DNA of 33,322 nucleotides from Succinivibrio sp. (GCA_017635415.1 JAGBLM010000032.1:1-33322), one strand, 5' to 3'. Positions 1 to 8,386 are shown, numbered from the stretch's first letter. Program-made: numbers and translations. The notes: generated by a model not told the origin, from the letters alone.

Positions 1-245
1 ACAACAGCAAGGGTCGCTCTGACCTTATCGTCAATCTTAAGAAGCGTAGGTTAGTTATCGAACTTAAGTTCTCCTCTGACGGCAAAAACGGTGAAGCCCT
101 TTTAAAGGAAGCGGTAAATCAGATAGATGACAAAGAGTACGGCACGGAGAATCTAGGTGAACGTGAACTTATAAAGATTGCCGCCGTCTTTGATGCTAGA
201 GAGGATAAAAGAAAAATTACCTTTTTCCAGACCGTTGAAGCATAA
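1..245 (+). CDS. C-terminal end of a DUF1703-type (PD-(D/E)XK nuclease-like) AAA-ATPase family protein, partial
   Basis: The reading frame is open from base 3 to a TAA at 243-245, giving about 80 residues with the start outside the window. It contains GRSDLIV, then a basic stretch, then VIELKF about ten residues on. This is the D...ExK arrangement of the PD-(D/E)XK nuclease fold found at the C-terminus of AAA-ATPase-like/DUF1703 proteins. The remaining part (KEAVNQIDDKEY, then IAAVFDARED and ITFFQTVEA) fits the helix and strands that close that domain. Members carry an N-terminal P-loop ATPase domain, which is not visible here. Their biological role is unsettled. A second gene of the same family starts at the other end of the window. 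Confidence 0.75.
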   Translation, partial: NSKGRSDLIVNLKKRRLVIELKFSSDGKNGEALLKEAVNQIDDKEYGTENLGERELIKIAAVFDAREDKRKITFFQTVEA

Positions 246-378
246 AAAATGCTGCATTCTTGTACCATGACAAAATACGGTCATGATCAAAATGTTCAGT
301 ATGCGCAATGTCGCAAAAAAGCTCTGTGATTTGTCTCTTTGTGGAATATGATTCCCTTTGCCTTGAGTAATCAGACTG

Positions 379-407
379 TTCACTAATAATGTTAATTCTG
401 CTACAAT
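379..407 (+). promoter_or_regulatory. Sigma-70 promoter of the tRNA-Thr gene
   Basis: A -35 element TTCACT (379-384) and a -10 element TACAAT (402-407) are separated by exactly 17 bases. The expected start of transcription lies about 13 bases before the mature tRNA 5' end at 427, which suits a short tRNA leader. Confidence 0.65.
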
Positions 408-426
408 GCTGCAACCTTCAGAAAAT

Positions 427-502
427 GCTGGTATAGCTCAGTAGGTAGAGCAACTGATTCGTAATCAGGAGGTCGCAGGTTCGATTCCTGTTACCAGCAC
501 CA
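427..502 (+). tRNA. tRNA-Thr (anticodon CGT)
   Basis: This is a complete 76-base cloverleaf. The acceptor arm GCTGGTA pairs with TACCAGC, the D arm carries the standard AGCTCAG...GAGC, the anticodon loop is TTCGTAA giving CGT, and the T arm has GTTCGATTC. The 3' ACCA is encoded in the DNA. It is followed by its own terminator, so it appears to be a single-gene transcript. Confidence 0.95.
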
Positions 503-521
503 CTGGAGATCCTGTTTCTAT

Positions 522-542
522 AAAACAGTTTACTGTTTTTTT
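522..542 (+). terminator. Rho-independent terminator after tRNA-Thr
   Basis: The arms AAAACAG (522-528) and CTGTTTT (533-539) enclose a four-base loop and run straight into further T residues up to 542. The stem is A-T rich, so it may be only moderately strong. It separates the tRNA from ruvC. Confidence 0.6.
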
Positions 543-573
543 CACATCCCTGATCTGTGGTTAATCTGTATTT

Positions 574-1104
574 ATGCTTGTTATCGGAATCGATCCTGGT
601 TCACGCATTACCGGCTACGGCATCGTAAACAGCCTCGGTGGACAACTTGAGTATATCGGTTCAGGCTGCATCCATACCGGCAATGGTGTACTTTCAGAAA
701 AACTACAGGTTATCTACGAGAATGTTTCCTTACTGCTTGAACAGTTCAAACCTGACTGCATGGCTATTGAGGAAACTTTTCTGTCGAAGAATGTTCAGTC
801 CACGGTGAAACTGTCAGAGGCAAGGGCGGTGGCCATTGTTGCCGGCGCCAATCACGGTCTGCCGGTATACGAGTATACCCCGATGCAGATCAAGCAGGCT
901 GTGGTCGGAACAGGCGGGGCGACGAAAGATCAGGTCAAGTATATGGTCAGAATGATACTTCATCTGAACGGCACACCACAGACTGATGCTGCCGACGCTC
1001 TCTCCTGTGCTATCTGTCATGCCAATACCATCCGCGTAACCAAGGCCATGGGACAGGAAGTTGCAGATGCCTCATCAGTGAGAGGTCGTCTACGTCGCAG
1101 TTGA
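574..1104 (+). CDS. ruvC: Crossover junction endodeoxyribonuclease RuvC
   Basis: RuvC is the homodimeric endonuclease that cuts Holliday junctions symmetrically after RuvAB-driven branch migration in recombinational repair. The 176-residue product matches the family's usual 170-180. It opens with IGIDPGSRITGYG, which holds the first catalytic aspartate in an RNase H-type fold. AIEETFL supplies the catalytic glutamate, and TDAADALSCAICH near residue 145 supplies the C-terminal acidic pair. The ATG at 574 places the first catalytic motif at residues 4-9, as in E. coli; no strong Shine-Dalgarno sequence precedes it. ruvA follows 68 bases downstream with its own candidate promoter, so ruvC may be partly independent of ruvAB. 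Confidence 0.97.
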   Translation: MLVIGIDPGSRITGYGIVNSLGGQLEYIGSGCIHTGNGVLSEKLQVIYENVSLLLEQFKPDCMAIEETFLSKNVQSTVKLSEARAVAIVAGANHGLPVYEYTPMQIKQAVVGTGGATKDQVKYMVRMILHLNGTPQTDAADALSCAICHANTIRVTKAMGQEVADASSVRGRLRRS

Positions 1105-1132
1105 TACTGTAGACCATCATTTTGTCCTGCCG

Positions 1133-1141
1133 TGATATAAT
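1133..1141 (+). promoter_or_regulatory. Extended -10 promoter candidate upstream of ruvA
   Basis: TGaTATAAT is a perfect extended -10 element lying in the ruvC-ruvA gap. No good -35 hexamer stands 17 bases upstream, which is tolerated by extended -10 promoters. Transcription would start near 1148, leaving a leader of about 25 bases with an AGGAG ribosome site before the ruvA ATG. Confidence 0.5.
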
Positions 1142-1172
1142 TTTGCTCATAATTTAGGAGTAAAACCAGTTT

Positions 1173-1772
1173 ATGATCGGCTCGTTACGTGGAAAATTAC
1201 TTCTGGTTGAAAACCAGAGTGCCCTGATAGAGGTTGCAGGTGTCGGCTATGAGGTGGAAATGCCCGCAAGCGCACTTGCTGAACTAAAACAGGGTGATGA
1301 GGTATTTGTCTATATTCAGCATGTGGTACGTGAGGATGCAGAACTCCTCTATGGTTTCCCGGATGTGGCCTCCAGAGCTCTGTTCAGAGTTCTTATAAAG
1401 GTCAGCGGAGTTGGTCCGAAGATGGCTATTGCCGTACTTTCAACCTTTGATGTTACAGGTTTTATAGGTACTGTTCTTGAGGGTAACTCAAGGTCGCTGC
1501 AGAATATTCCCGGCGTCGGAAAAAAGACGGCAGAACGTCTGGTCGTTGAACTCAAAGACAGACTTAAAGATTTTGCTCACGATAGCGGGACTCTCGTTTC
1601 CTCTGAGAATCACGGCAATGACAACTTTACTGATGCTGTTGCCGCACTGTGCGCTTTAGGCTACAGGGAAAATGATGCTGTCCGCTTTGCCAAGTCCGCC
1701 TATAGGGATGGCATGACCACAGAACAGCTTATAGTTGATACCCTGGCTCTTTTTTCTAAGAATAAGGTCTGA
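1173..1772 (+). CDS. ruvA: Holliday junction branch migration protein RuvA
   Basis: RuvA is the tetrameric DNA-binding subunit that holds the four-way junction flat and loads RuvB. At 199 residues it is close to the E. coli protein. The N-terminal OB-fold (about 1-63) starts MIGSLRGKL. Two helix-hairpin-helix motifs follow, [10 protein letters not shown] near residue 77 and [19 protein letters not shown] near residue 112. The C-terminal three-helix RuvB-contact domain (about 150-199) contains [16 protein letters not shown]. An AGGAG about 12 bases upstream is slightly distant. The stop is separated from the ruvB ATG by only two bases, so the two subunits are translated together. Confidence 0.97.
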   Translation: MIGSLRGKLLLVENQSALIEVAGVGYEVEMPASALAELKQGDEVFVYIQHVVREDAELLYGFPDVASRALFRVLIKVSGVGPKMAIAVLSTFDVTGFIGTVLEGNSRSLQNIPGVGKKTAERLVVELKDRLKDFAHDSGTLVSSENHGNDNFTDAVAALCALGYRENDAVRFAKSAYRDGMTTEQLIVDTLALFSKNKV

Positions 1773-1774
1773 GG

Positions 1775-2836
1775 ATGTCTAATAATAACCAACCTAGAAT
1801 AATAGCTGATACTTTAAGTGTGGATACCGATGTCCGTCCTTATAAAAACGAGGATGAGACTTTAGCTGAGCAGCTTGGAAGTGCTGAGGACCGCGCTTTA
1901 AGACCACAGTGTCTTGCCGATTATATCGGTCAGGATGAGGTCAAGGAGCAATTGGAGATCGCACTTTTGGCCGCAAAGAAACGTGGCGAGGCACTTGATC
2001 ATGTCCTTATTTTCGGTCCTCCGGGATTGGGCAAGACCACACTGTCAAATATTATTGCCAATGAACTGGGTGTACCAATTTCACAGACCTCAGGTCCAAC
2101 CCTTGAGAAAAAGGGCGATGCGGCGGCTCTGTTAACCAATCTGCAGCCGAGATCGGTTATTTTTATCGACGAAATCCATCGTCTGTCCCCGGTGATTGAG
2201 GAGTTCATGTATCCTGCCATGGAGGATTACAAGGTTGATATCATGACCGGGGACGGTCCTTCGGCCCGCTCGATCAAGATCAATCTCAATCCGTTTACCC
2301 TCATAGGTGCTACCACCAGAGCAGGAACGCTCACTTCTCCGCTGATGGCCCGCTTCGGTATAATTCTTCAGCTTAAGTTCTATTATCCTGAAGAGCTTGA
2401 ACTCATTATCAATGCCTCTGCACGCAAACTTGGCATTGTCATCAATCATGAGGGGGCCAGTGAGATCGCAAGACGATCCCGTGGCACACCGCGAATTGCC
2501 AATCGTCTCCTCAAAAGAGTGCGTGATTATGCCGAGGTTGAGGGAAACGGTAAAATTGATTTGAATACCGCCAAAGCTGCGCTTAAACTGTTACGCATAG
2601 ATGAAGACGGCTTTGATGAGTTTGACAGGCAGTATCTGCGCTGTCTTATTGAAAACGGCAGACCTGTTGGTATAGAAAGTTTGGCCGCATCCTTAGGACA
2701 TGATCGGGATACTCTGGAGAACGTAGTTGAACCGTATATAATTCAGCAGGGCTTTGTGCAGCGTTCCCGAAGCGGTCGTGTGGCGACAAGAAAGGCTTAT
2801 GAAAAATTTGGCATGGAATTTCCTGGAAACAACTGA
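1775..2836 (+). CDS. ruvB: Holliday junction branch migration helicase RuvB
   Basis: RuvB is the AAA+ hexameric motor that pulls DNA through the RuvA-bound junction. Its Walker A is GPPGLGKTT at residues 81-89, Walker B is IFIDEIHR, sensor 1 is IGATTRAG, and ARFG carries the arginine finger. The C-terminal winged helix ends in [16 protein letters not shown]. The protein is 353 residues, somewhat longer than the 336 of E. coli because of a variable N-terminal lead. The GAGG just before the ATG lies within the end of ruvA. Its TGA overlaps the ybgC ATG by one base, tying the ruv genes to the tol-pal cluster as in Pseudomonas. Confidence 0.97.
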   Translation: MSNNNQPRIIADTLSVDTDVRPYKNEDETLAEQLGSAEDRALRPQCLADYIGQDEVKEQLEIALLAAKKRGEALDHVLIFGPPGLGKTTLSNIIANELGVPISQTSGPTLEKKGDAAALLTNLQPRSVIFIDEIHRLSPVIEEFMYPAMEDYKVDIMTGDGPSARSIKINLNPFTLIGATTRAGTLTSPLMARFGIILQLKFYYPEELELIINASARKLGIVINHEGASEIARRSRGTPRIANRLLKRVRDYAEVEGNGKIDLNTAKAALKLLRIDEDGFDEFDRQYLRCLIENGRPVGIESLAASLGHDRDTLENVVEPYIIQQGFVQRSRSGRVATRKAYEKFGMEFPGNN

Positions 2837-3279
2837 TGTCTTTTTCTCCTTTTAGTATCAAGGCGCGTGTCTATTATGAAGATACTGACGCCGGCGGGAT
2901 TGTTTATTACGCCAATTATCTTAAATTTTCCGAGAGATGCAGAACCGAATGGCTCAGAGGCAGCGGAGTTTCGCAGCAGAAACTTCTTGAATCCCATTTC
3001 GGGTACGTAATCTGCGACATCAAGGGTAAATATCATAAATCGGCAAAACTTGATGATGTACTGACCATTACCTGTATCCCTATTAAGGTCCGTTATACGA
3101 GAATAACCTTTTATCAGCAGATCTTTAATCAGAATGCGGAACTGCTGTTTGAACTTCAATGCAATATTGCCTACGTTGATCTTAATGACGGGCGCCCAGT
3201 CGCCATGCCTGAGGAGGCACAGGTCTATACTAAGGCGCAGATGCCGGAAAACCCAGAATCGTACGGAGTGAATCTATAA
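2836..3279 (+). CDS. ybgC: Acyl-CoA thioesterase YbgC (Tol-Pal associated)
   Basis: YbgC is a cytoplasmic hot-dog-fold thioesterase that acts on acyl-CoA or acyl-carrier protein and sits at the head of tol-pal clusters; its link to Tol function is not settled. The 147-residue product has the family signature YYEDTDAGGIVYYANYLKF with the catalytic aspartate in DTDAGG, then the ERCRTEWLR helix. The start codon shares its A with the ruvB stop. The stop at 3277-3279 is directly followed by the tolQ ATG, indicating strong translational coupling. Confidence 0.95.
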   Translation: MSFSPFSIKARVYYEDTDAGGIVYYANYLKFSERCRTEWLRGSGVSQQKLLESHFGYVICDIKGKYHKSAKLDDVLTITCIPIKVRYTRITFYQQIFNQNAELLFELQCNIAYVDLNDGRPVAMPEEAQVYTKAQMPENPESYGVNL

Positions 3280-4275
3280 ATGCAGTCAGGTCAACTTTCG
3301 TTTAGTGAACTTATTTTCAACGCCAGTTTTCTTGTTCAGGTCGTAATGCTTTTCCTGCTGATTTTATCGATAGTATCCTGGACCATCATCATCCAGCGCA
3401 GCAATCAGTATAAGATCGGCAGACGTAAGGCGGACGAGTTTGAGGACAGATTCTGGTCCGGTATTGATCTGAATAATCTGTATCAGGACTGTATCAAGCG
3501 TCAGCAGTCTCTTGTCGGACTTGAGGTGATCTATACCTCAGGTTTCAAGGAATTTGTCAGACTGGTAAATTCAGGACCGGCCGATCAGGAAGTGGTTATG
3601 GACGGTACCTACCGTCAGATGAAGGTGGCAGAATCGAGGGAGATTGAGTCGCTAGAATCACATCTTGCCACCCTGGCAACCATCGGTTCAATCAGTCCGT
3701 ATATAGGTCTGTTCGGTACCGTATGGGGAATTATGCATGCTTTCGTGGCACTGGCGGCGGTCAAGAACGCAACTCTTTCCATGGTTGCGCCACCGATTGC
3801 CGAGGCCCTTATTGCTACTGCCATGGGCCTTTTTGCCGCTATTCCTGCCGTTATGTTCTATAACCGTTTTGTTTCCAAGGTGGAGGCCCTTGAAAACCGT
3901 TACATCAATTTTATGGATGAGTTTGCTACCATTCTCAACCGTCGTCTTGTTACGGTGCGTTCGCAGATGAATGCTCAGAATAACAAGAGTGGAAAGGACA
4001 AGGATAAGTCCACCGAGGAACAGAACTATCAGCAGAATTATCAGCGTCCTGTAAGATCTGCACCTGATCAAGAGAGTGTCGAACCATCCCGCGTGGTGCC
4101 ACCGCAGTCACCGCAGTACGGCAGAACGAGGTCTGGAGATCAGCCTTTCCAGCACGGCGGCGTTCAGCAGAGAACTCCTCAGGTTCAGTCTCAGTCATCA
4201 GGTCCTCACTACATTACCCCTGGGGTGCAGGGTGACAGTTATAATCGAGCCAGACATAATCCTTACAGAGAGTAG
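3280..4275 (+). CDS. tolQ: TolQ proton-channel subunit with an unusual C-terminal extension
   Basis: TolQ and TolR form the proton-driven inner-membrane motor that energises TolA during cell constriction. The body (about residues 1-235) has the expected three membrane segments: one near 15-40 (FLVQVVMLFLLILSIVSWTI) and two within GSISPYIGLFGTVWGIMHAF and EALIATAMGLFAAIPAVM. At 331 residues it exceeds the usual 225-235 by about 95. The extra part, after RRLVTVRSQMNAQN, is rich in Gln, Ser, Pro, Arg and Tyr with no predicted fold, and by TolQ topology it faces the cytoplasm. The frame continues cleanly into it and tolR follows after three bases, so the extension is not a sequencing frameshift. 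Confidence 0.95.
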   Translation: MQSGQLSFSELIFNASFLVQVVMLFLLILSIVSWTIIIQRSNQYKIGRRKADEFEDRFWSGIDLNNLYQDCIKRQQSLVGLEVIYTSGFKEFVRLVNSGPADQEVVMDGTYRQMKVAESREIESLESHLATLATIGSISPYIGLFGTVWGIMHAFVALAAVKNATLSMVAPPIAEALIATAMGLFAAIPAVMFYNRFVSKVEALENRYINFMDEFATILNRRLVTVRSQMNAQNNKSGKDKDKSTEEQNYQQNYQRPVRSAPDQESVEPSRVVPPQSPQYGRTRSGDQPFQHGGVQQRTPQVQSQSSGPHYITPGVQGDSYNRARHNPYRE

Positions 4276-4278
4276 ACT

Positions 4279-4707
4279 ATGCAGAACATACGCAAGGGAA
4301 GAAGTCATCCTGTAGCAGAGATTAATGTGGTTCCCTATATTGATGTGATGTTGGTTCTGCTGGTGATTTTCATTGCTACAGCACCAGTGGTTATGACCGG
4401 TGTGACGGTTGATCTTCCTCAGGCTCAGGCTGAGACTATGAATGAGGATCAGAAAACACCGATTATTGCTACGGTTGACAAGGAAGGACGGTTTTTTGTA
4501 AGTATTGATACAACCTCAGAGCAGATGGGCAGTCTTGATGCTGTTTCCTCGTATGTGGCCGCAGAACTTGCCAAGGATCCTTCAAGACCGGTGGTCGTGC
4601 AAGGGGATGCTCAGGTCTCATATAATTCTGTTATTCAGCTGATGAACGCCCTAAAACAGGGGGGTGTGAAAAGCGTCGGTCTGGTAACGGATCCAATCGC
4701 GGAGTAA
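4279..4707 (+). CDS. tolR: TolR energy-transducing subunit
   Basis: TolR is the ExbD-like partner of TolQ, with one membrane helix and a periplasmic dimeric domain that binds peptidoglycan and transmits the proton-driven movement. The 142-residue product starts with a basic cytoplasmic tip. Its membrane segment INVVPYIDVMLVLLVIFIAT (about 17-36) contains the conserved, proton-accepting aspartate. The periplasmic part ends VKSVGLVTDP, as in other TolR proteins. It begins three bases after the tolQ stop and tolA begins four bases after its own stop, consistent with one operon. Confidence 0.96.
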   Translation: MQNIRKGRSHPVAEINVVPYIDVMLVLLVIFIATAPVVMTGVTVDLPQAQAETMNEDQKTPIIATVDKEGRFFVSIDTTSEQMGSLDAVSSYVAAELAKDPSRPVVVQGDAQVSYNSVIQLMNALKQGGVKSVGLVTDPIAE

Positions 4708-4711
4708 ATTT

Positions 4712-5689
4712 ATGAAAATAGGGACTGGTACAGCCTTTATTGTGGCTGTAGCTATCCATGCAGTCGTTATCATTGCTCTGGTCGTCAATGTTTCTTTAAA
4801 CAAGCCGGAGCGTCCTCGCGATTCAACAGGATCCAATCTGCATGCGACCTTTGTGGAAATCCCTCCGGCAAGGGGAAAACCAACAGGCAGTACGGTCCAG
4901 AAACCGGTGTCAGAGCCTAAACAAAATACCGGTGAAGAAATAAAACAGGATACAGAGCAGAAAAAGCGTGCCGAACAGGAGGCTCTTGCCAAAAAGATAG
5001 AAGCGCAGAAGGCAGAGGAACAGAAGCGTCAGGAAGCTCTTGCTCTGAGAAAAGCTGAAGAAAAGAAGAAGGCTGAAGAGAAGAGGAAAGCTGAGGAAAA
5101 GAAGAAAGCCGAGGAAAAGAGGAAAGCTGAGGAAAAGAAGAAAGCTGAGGAAAAGAAGAAAGCCGAGGAAAAGAAGAAAGCCGAGGAAAAGAGGAAAGCT
5201 GAAGAGGAAAAGAAGAAAGCCGAGGAAAAGAAGAAGGCTGAAGAAGAAAAGAAGAAAGCCGAGGAAAAAAAGAAGGCTGAAGAGGAGAAAAAAGCTGCTG
5301 AAGCTAAGGCAAAGGCCGAAGCTGAGGCCAGGGCTGCCAGACAGAAGGCTGATTCTCTTGAGGATGATATTTTAGGCACAGAAGACGGCCAGGATAACGG
5401 TGTCGGTCTTGGCAGTGGCGGTAGCGGTGAGGCGGCAGGCTATGGTGCCAAGATTCAGCAGCAGATTGAACAGTTCTGGCGCATTGATCCATCAATGAAC
5501 GGAAAAAAGGTTGTGATGAGTTTTACGGTCGACAGTCAGGGGATGATTTCCAATCAGGAGTGTAAGGGAGATAGGGATGTATGCAAATCCGCACTTGATA
5601 CTCTTGACCGGATCGGCATGCTGCCAAGACCTCCTGTAGGCTGTAAAGATTGCAATAACGTGATGATCACCATGACACCGAAGATCTGA
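4712..5689 (+). CDS. tolA: TolA, inner-membrane to outer-membrane linking protein
   Basis: TolA spans the periplasm from TolQR to TolB and Pal. Residues about 6-27 (TAFIVAVAIHAVVIIALVV) are the membrane anchor. Residues about 80-215 are an almost unbroken charged alpha-helix built from KKAEEK-type units. Residues about 235-325 form the C-terminal domain (AAGYGAKIQQQIEQFWRID through VMITMTPKI). That domain has two Cys pairs (ECKGDRDVCK and GCKDC), so it may be disulfide-stabilised. At 325 residues it is shorter than E. coli TolA (421), mostly through a shorter helix. The tolB promoter lies in its last codons. Confidence 0.93.
   Translation: MKIGTGTAFIVAVAIHAVVIIALVVNVSLNKPERPRDSTGSNLHATFVEIPPARGKPTGSTVQKPVSEPKQNTGEEIKQDTEQKKRAEQEALAKKIEAQKAEEQKRQEALALRKAEEKKKAEEKRKAEEKKKAEEKRKAEEKKKAEEKKKAEEKKKAEEKRKAEEEKKKAEEKKKAEEEKKKAEEKKKAEEEKKAAEAKAKAEAEARAARQKADSLEDDILGTEDGQDNGVGLGSGGSGEAAGYGAKIQQQIEQFWRIDPSMNGKKVVMSFTVDSQGMISNQECKGDRDVCKSALDTLDRIGMLPRPPVGCKDCNNVMITMTPKI
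5050..5300 (+). repeat. Tandem low-complexity repeat coding the TolA helix
   Basis: Imperfect 18-base and shorter units related to gaaaagaagaaagccgag are tandemly repeated and encode KKAEEK/RKAEEK/EEKKKAEE blocks. Near-identical units alternate gctgag and gccgag codons, which suggests expansion by slippage or unequal exchange. The length of the helix sets how far TolA reaches, so copy number could matter. Confidence 0.85.
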
Positions 5690-5700
5690 GAGGCTATAAT
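5672..5700 (+). promoter_or_regulatory. Sigma-70 promoter for tolB, inside the end of tolA
   Basis: ATGACA (5672-5677, five of six matches to TTGACA) and TATAAT (5695-5700, perfect) are separated by 17 bases. The start of transcription would fall around 5707, just upstream of the tolB ribosome site. An internal promoter ahead of tolB-pal is also known in E. coli, so a tolB-pal transcript separate from tolQRA is likely. Confidence 0.7.
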
Positions 5701-5730
5701 CACTCATACAGATAATTATGGAGTTTTTAC

Positions 5731-7017
5731 ATGATAAAACGTTTAGTTGCAGCTGCGGTTGTTCTGTGTGCATCCTTCTGTGCTCAGGCAGCTTTGCAGA
5801 TTGATATAACCGGCGGTATCAACGCCGGTCATAAGATTGCAGTCATTCCCTTTACCCAGGATCAGGGCGTAAGTACTGATGTTGCCAATGTGGTATCTCA
5901 GGATCTGACACGTTCGGGTAAATTTGCACCAATTGCAATGACTTCATTACCCAGAGGTTCTGTTACCAACGGACAGATAAATGTTGATGTTGCCTCTCAG
6001 AGTGGTGCAGAGGTTGCTGTAACCGGCAAGGTGTTCAGAGAGGGTAATGCCTTTCAGGTTGAATTCGTGGTAACCGGTCTGCAGGGATCACAGAAAGGAA
6101 AGGTTTTGGCTCACTACCGTGGTGCCAGCGCAAATTCTTCCATGAGACAGGCTGCCCACCGTGTATCTGATCGCATTTATGAGCTGTTCACCGGTACTAA
6201 GGGGGCATTCCGTACCAGAATCGCTTATGTGCTTTTCAAAAAGGGTGACGCTCATCCGTATCAGCTGATGACTGCAGACTATGACGGTAACAATGAGACC
6301 GCAATTCTGAAGTCAACCCAGCCGATTATGACTCCTTCATGGTCACCAGACGGTTCTCGTCTTGCCTATGTAAGTTTCGAAAACAGAGAGCCATGTATTT
6401 TTGTGCAGAGCATTGCTACCAAAAAACGTGAGAAACTGGCATCATATCCCGGTCTGAACAGTTCTCCCTGCTGGTCGCCTGACGGTACCAAGATTGCTAT
6501 GACTCTGTCCAAAGACGGGCAGCCTGAAATCTACTACTATGACCTTTCTTCAAGGCAGCTGGTTCGTGTTACAAACAATAAATCAATTGATACGGAACCT
6601 AACTGGTCATCAGACAGTAAAGCCCTGTTCTTTACTTCTGAACGTGGCGGTAAGGCCCAGATCTACAAAGCTGATTTTGTAACTCATACTACAGAGCGCG
6701 TTACCTATCAGGGACAGATGAATCTGTCCGCCCGCGCCATTCCGGGTTCTAACTCAATTATCGTGATCACCAACCAGAACGGCTATCGAGTTGCCCGTAT
6801 GGATGCCGATGGTAGCATCTATATGCTGACAACCTCATCATTAGACGAATCTCCAAGTGTTGCGCCTAATGGAAGTATGGTAATATATAGCACGATATAT
6901 CAGGGCCGAAAGGGTCTGGCTATTGTGTCTGCTGATGGGCGTTTCAAGGCGAATCTGCCATCCGGAAGCGGAGAAATAAGTGCTCCTGCGTGGGGTCCGC
7001 TGCCTGCTAACTATTAA
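5731..7017 (+). CDS. tolB: Tol-Pal system periplasmic protein TolB
   Basis: TolB is a periplasmic protein that binds Pal and is pulled off it by TolA, recycling Pal to the division site. Residues 1-20 are a signal peptide ending AQA, followed by the ALQIDITGG start of the mature protein and the N-terminal alpha/beta domain to about 160. Residues about 170-428 form a six-bladed propeller with repeats such as PSWSPDGSRLAYVS, PCWSPDGTKIAMT and PNWSSDSKALFFTS. The 428 residues match the family. TATGGAG eight bases before the ATG supports the start. Confidence 0.97.
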   Translation: MIKRLVAAAVVLCASFCAQAALQIDITGGINAGHKIAVIPFTQDQGVSTDVANVVSQDLTRSGKFAPIAMTSLPRGSVTNGQINVDVASQSGAEVAVTGKVFREGNAFQVEFVVTGLQGSQKGKVLAHYRGASANSSMRQAAHRVSDRIYELFTGTKGAFRTRIAYVLFKKGDAHPYQLMTADYDGNNETAILKSTQPIMTPSWSPDGSRLAYVSFENREPCIFVQSIATKKREKLASYPGLNSSPCWSPDGTKIAMTLSKDGQPEIYYYDLSSRQLVRVTNNKSIDTEPNWSSDSKALFFTSERGGKAQIYKADFVTHTTERVTYQGQMNLSARAIPGSNSIIVITNQNGYRVARMDADGSIYMLTTSSLDESPSVAPNGSMVIYSTIYQGRKGLAIVSADGRFKANLPSGSGEISAPAWGPLPANY

Positions 7018-7040
7018 TTTTCCAAAGGAAGAGCGAAAAA

Positions 7041-7559
7041 ATGGCTAATAAATATTTGATTGCCGTATTATGCGGCGTGACAATGATGTCACTTACTGCC
7101 TGCAGCACCAGCAGCGATAGCGAAGCATCCGGTCTTGTAACTGATGGCGACGGCGTTGCACTTGATTCTGATGGCGCCGTTCTGGTGGGGGATACCTCAG
7201 GTTCTGACGGTTGGAATGGTCCATCTGAACTGAAGAATCAGAATACCATTTACTTCAACTATGACTCTGATCAGATTCAGGATCAGTATATAGGTGTAAT
7301 GCAGTCTCACGCCAAGTATCTGCGCAGCAATCCTGATGCCCGTGTGATTATTGAAGGTCATACTGATGAGCGTGGTACTCCTGAGTACAATATTGCACTT
7401 GGTGAGCGTCGTGCCCGTTCAGTTGCCGCCTATATGAAGAATCTTGGTGTGGACGTAAATCAGCTTTCCATCGTATCCTATGGCGAGGAGAAGCCGGTTG
7501 ATCCGTCACATAACGAGGCGGCGTGGTCTCAGAACCGTCGTGCGGTGCTTAATTACTAG
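7041..7559 (+). CDS. pal: Peptidoglycan-associated lipoprotein Pal
   Basis: Pal is an outer-membrane lipoprotein that binds peptidoglycan and TolB. The signal peptide ends in the lipobox SLTAC, with Cys at about residue 21 and Ser at +2, which favours outer-membrane sorting. A flexible Ser/Gly/Asp-rich linker runs to about 65. The OmpA-like domain carries YFNYDSDQI, then IEGHTDERGTPEYNIALGERRA, the diaminopimelate-binding signature. The length of 172 residues is typical. AAGGAAG lies before the ATG. A terminator-type hairpin follows directly after the stop. Confidence 0.97.
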   Translation: MANKYLIAVLCGVTMMSLTACSTSSDSEASGLVTDGDGVALDSDGAVLVGDTSGSDGWNGPSELKNQNTIYFNYDSDQIQDQYIGVMQSHAKYLRSNPDARVIIEGHTDERGTPEYNIALGERRARSVAAYMKNLGVDVNQLSIVSYGEEKPVDPSHNEAAWSQNRRAVLNY

Positions 7560-7576
7560 TGCTAGGTTATGATGTG

Positions 7577-7607
7577 AAAAAGGCGTACCTTTGGGCACGC
7601 CTTTTTT
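7577..7607 (+). terminator. Rho-independent terminator or attenuator between pal and cpoB
   Basis: AAAAAGGCGT and ACGCCTTTTTT form a strong stem with a short loop followed by a run of T. It lies between the pal stop and the cpoB ribosome site. Because cpoB has no clear promoter in the 60-base gap, the hairpin probably works as a partial terminator that lowers cpoB expression relative to pal. Confidence 0.75.
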
Positions 7608-7619
7608 GCAGGAGTGTTT

Positions 7620-8381
7620 ATGAAGAAAAAATTGATCTGTCTTGCTCTCTGCTCGGTGCTGTTCATTAACGTGGCCTCTGCAGATGATATCCAGTCACAG
7701 CTTGATGCTCAGCAGAGAACGATGCTTACGCTGCAGAACTCTATTTCGTCGCTGCAAAATGAGATTCAATCCTTAAACGGACAGTTGGAGGAACTGCGCC
7801 ACGAACTTTCGACGGTTAAGACTGACAATGCAGCTTTAAAAGAATTGATGACCAAAAATGAGGACATCGCGGAAAAGAAAGAGTCTGGCGCGGAGGTTAG
7901 AAGTCAGAACGGTAAGACAGACGGGACTGATGCTCAGACTTCAGCAAAAGGTGAGAATGACCCGTCAGACTCCGGGCAGAAGACTGATGAAAAGCTTAAG
8001 GAAGTTACTCCTGATGCTAAGAGTGAATATGAAAAAGCCTATTCTCTTGTGGAGAAGAACGATCTCTCGGGTGCGGCAAAGGCTTTTGCGGACTATGTGG
8101 TCAAATATCCTGACAGCAAAATGACACCTAATGCATGGTACTGGCTTGGTCAGATCCAGTACAAACTCAAGGACTATGATGCTGCCCGTGCAAGTTTTCT
8201 GAATTCTGCCAGTTACAAGGACTCTCCAAAACGACCAGATTCACTGTACAAACTTGGGCTTATTACTCTGGCAAAAGGAGATAAGGATAAAGCTCGCCGC
8301 TATTTTGAAAAGGTGATTAAAACCTATCCTCAGGATACTTCGGCAAACATGGCTAAAAAGCAACTTGAAAAAAATAAATAA
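7620..8381 (+). CDS. cpoB: Cell division coordinator CpoB (YbgF)
   Basis: CpoB is a periplasmic protein that coordinates peptidoglycan synthesis by PBP1B with Tol-driven outer-membrane constriction. I chose the ATG at 7620, preceded by AGGAG at five bases, over a GTG six bases upstream; this gives 253 residues. Residues 1-21 are a signal peptide ending VASA. A trimerising coiled coil (about 25-75, IQSQLDAQQRTMLTLQNSI...) follows, then a Ser/Asp/Lys-rich linker. TPR repeats complete the C-terminal half: YEKAYSLVEKNDLSGAAKAF, AWYWLGQIQYKLKDYDAAR and SLYKLGLITLAKGDKDKAR. Confidence 0.95.
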   Translation: MKKKLICLALCSVLFINVASADDIQSQLDAQQRTMLTLQNSISSLQNEIQSLNGQLEELRHELSTVKTDNAALKELMTKNEDIAEKKESGAEVRSQNGKTDGTDAQTSAKGENDPSDSGQKTDEKLKEVTPDAKSEYEKAYSLVEKNDLSGAAKAFADYVVKYPDSKMTPNAWYWLGQIQYKLKDYDAARASFLNSASYKDSPKRPDSLYKLGLITLAKGDKDKARRYFEKVIKTYPQDTSANMAKKQLEKNK

Positions 8382-8386
8382 AGTAC

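Noticed and set aside
5029-5379. A long minus-strand frame of Ser/Phe/Ala repeats opposite tolA
   Set aside because: It is the reverse complement of the KKAEEK repeat and has no ribosome site or family resemblance.
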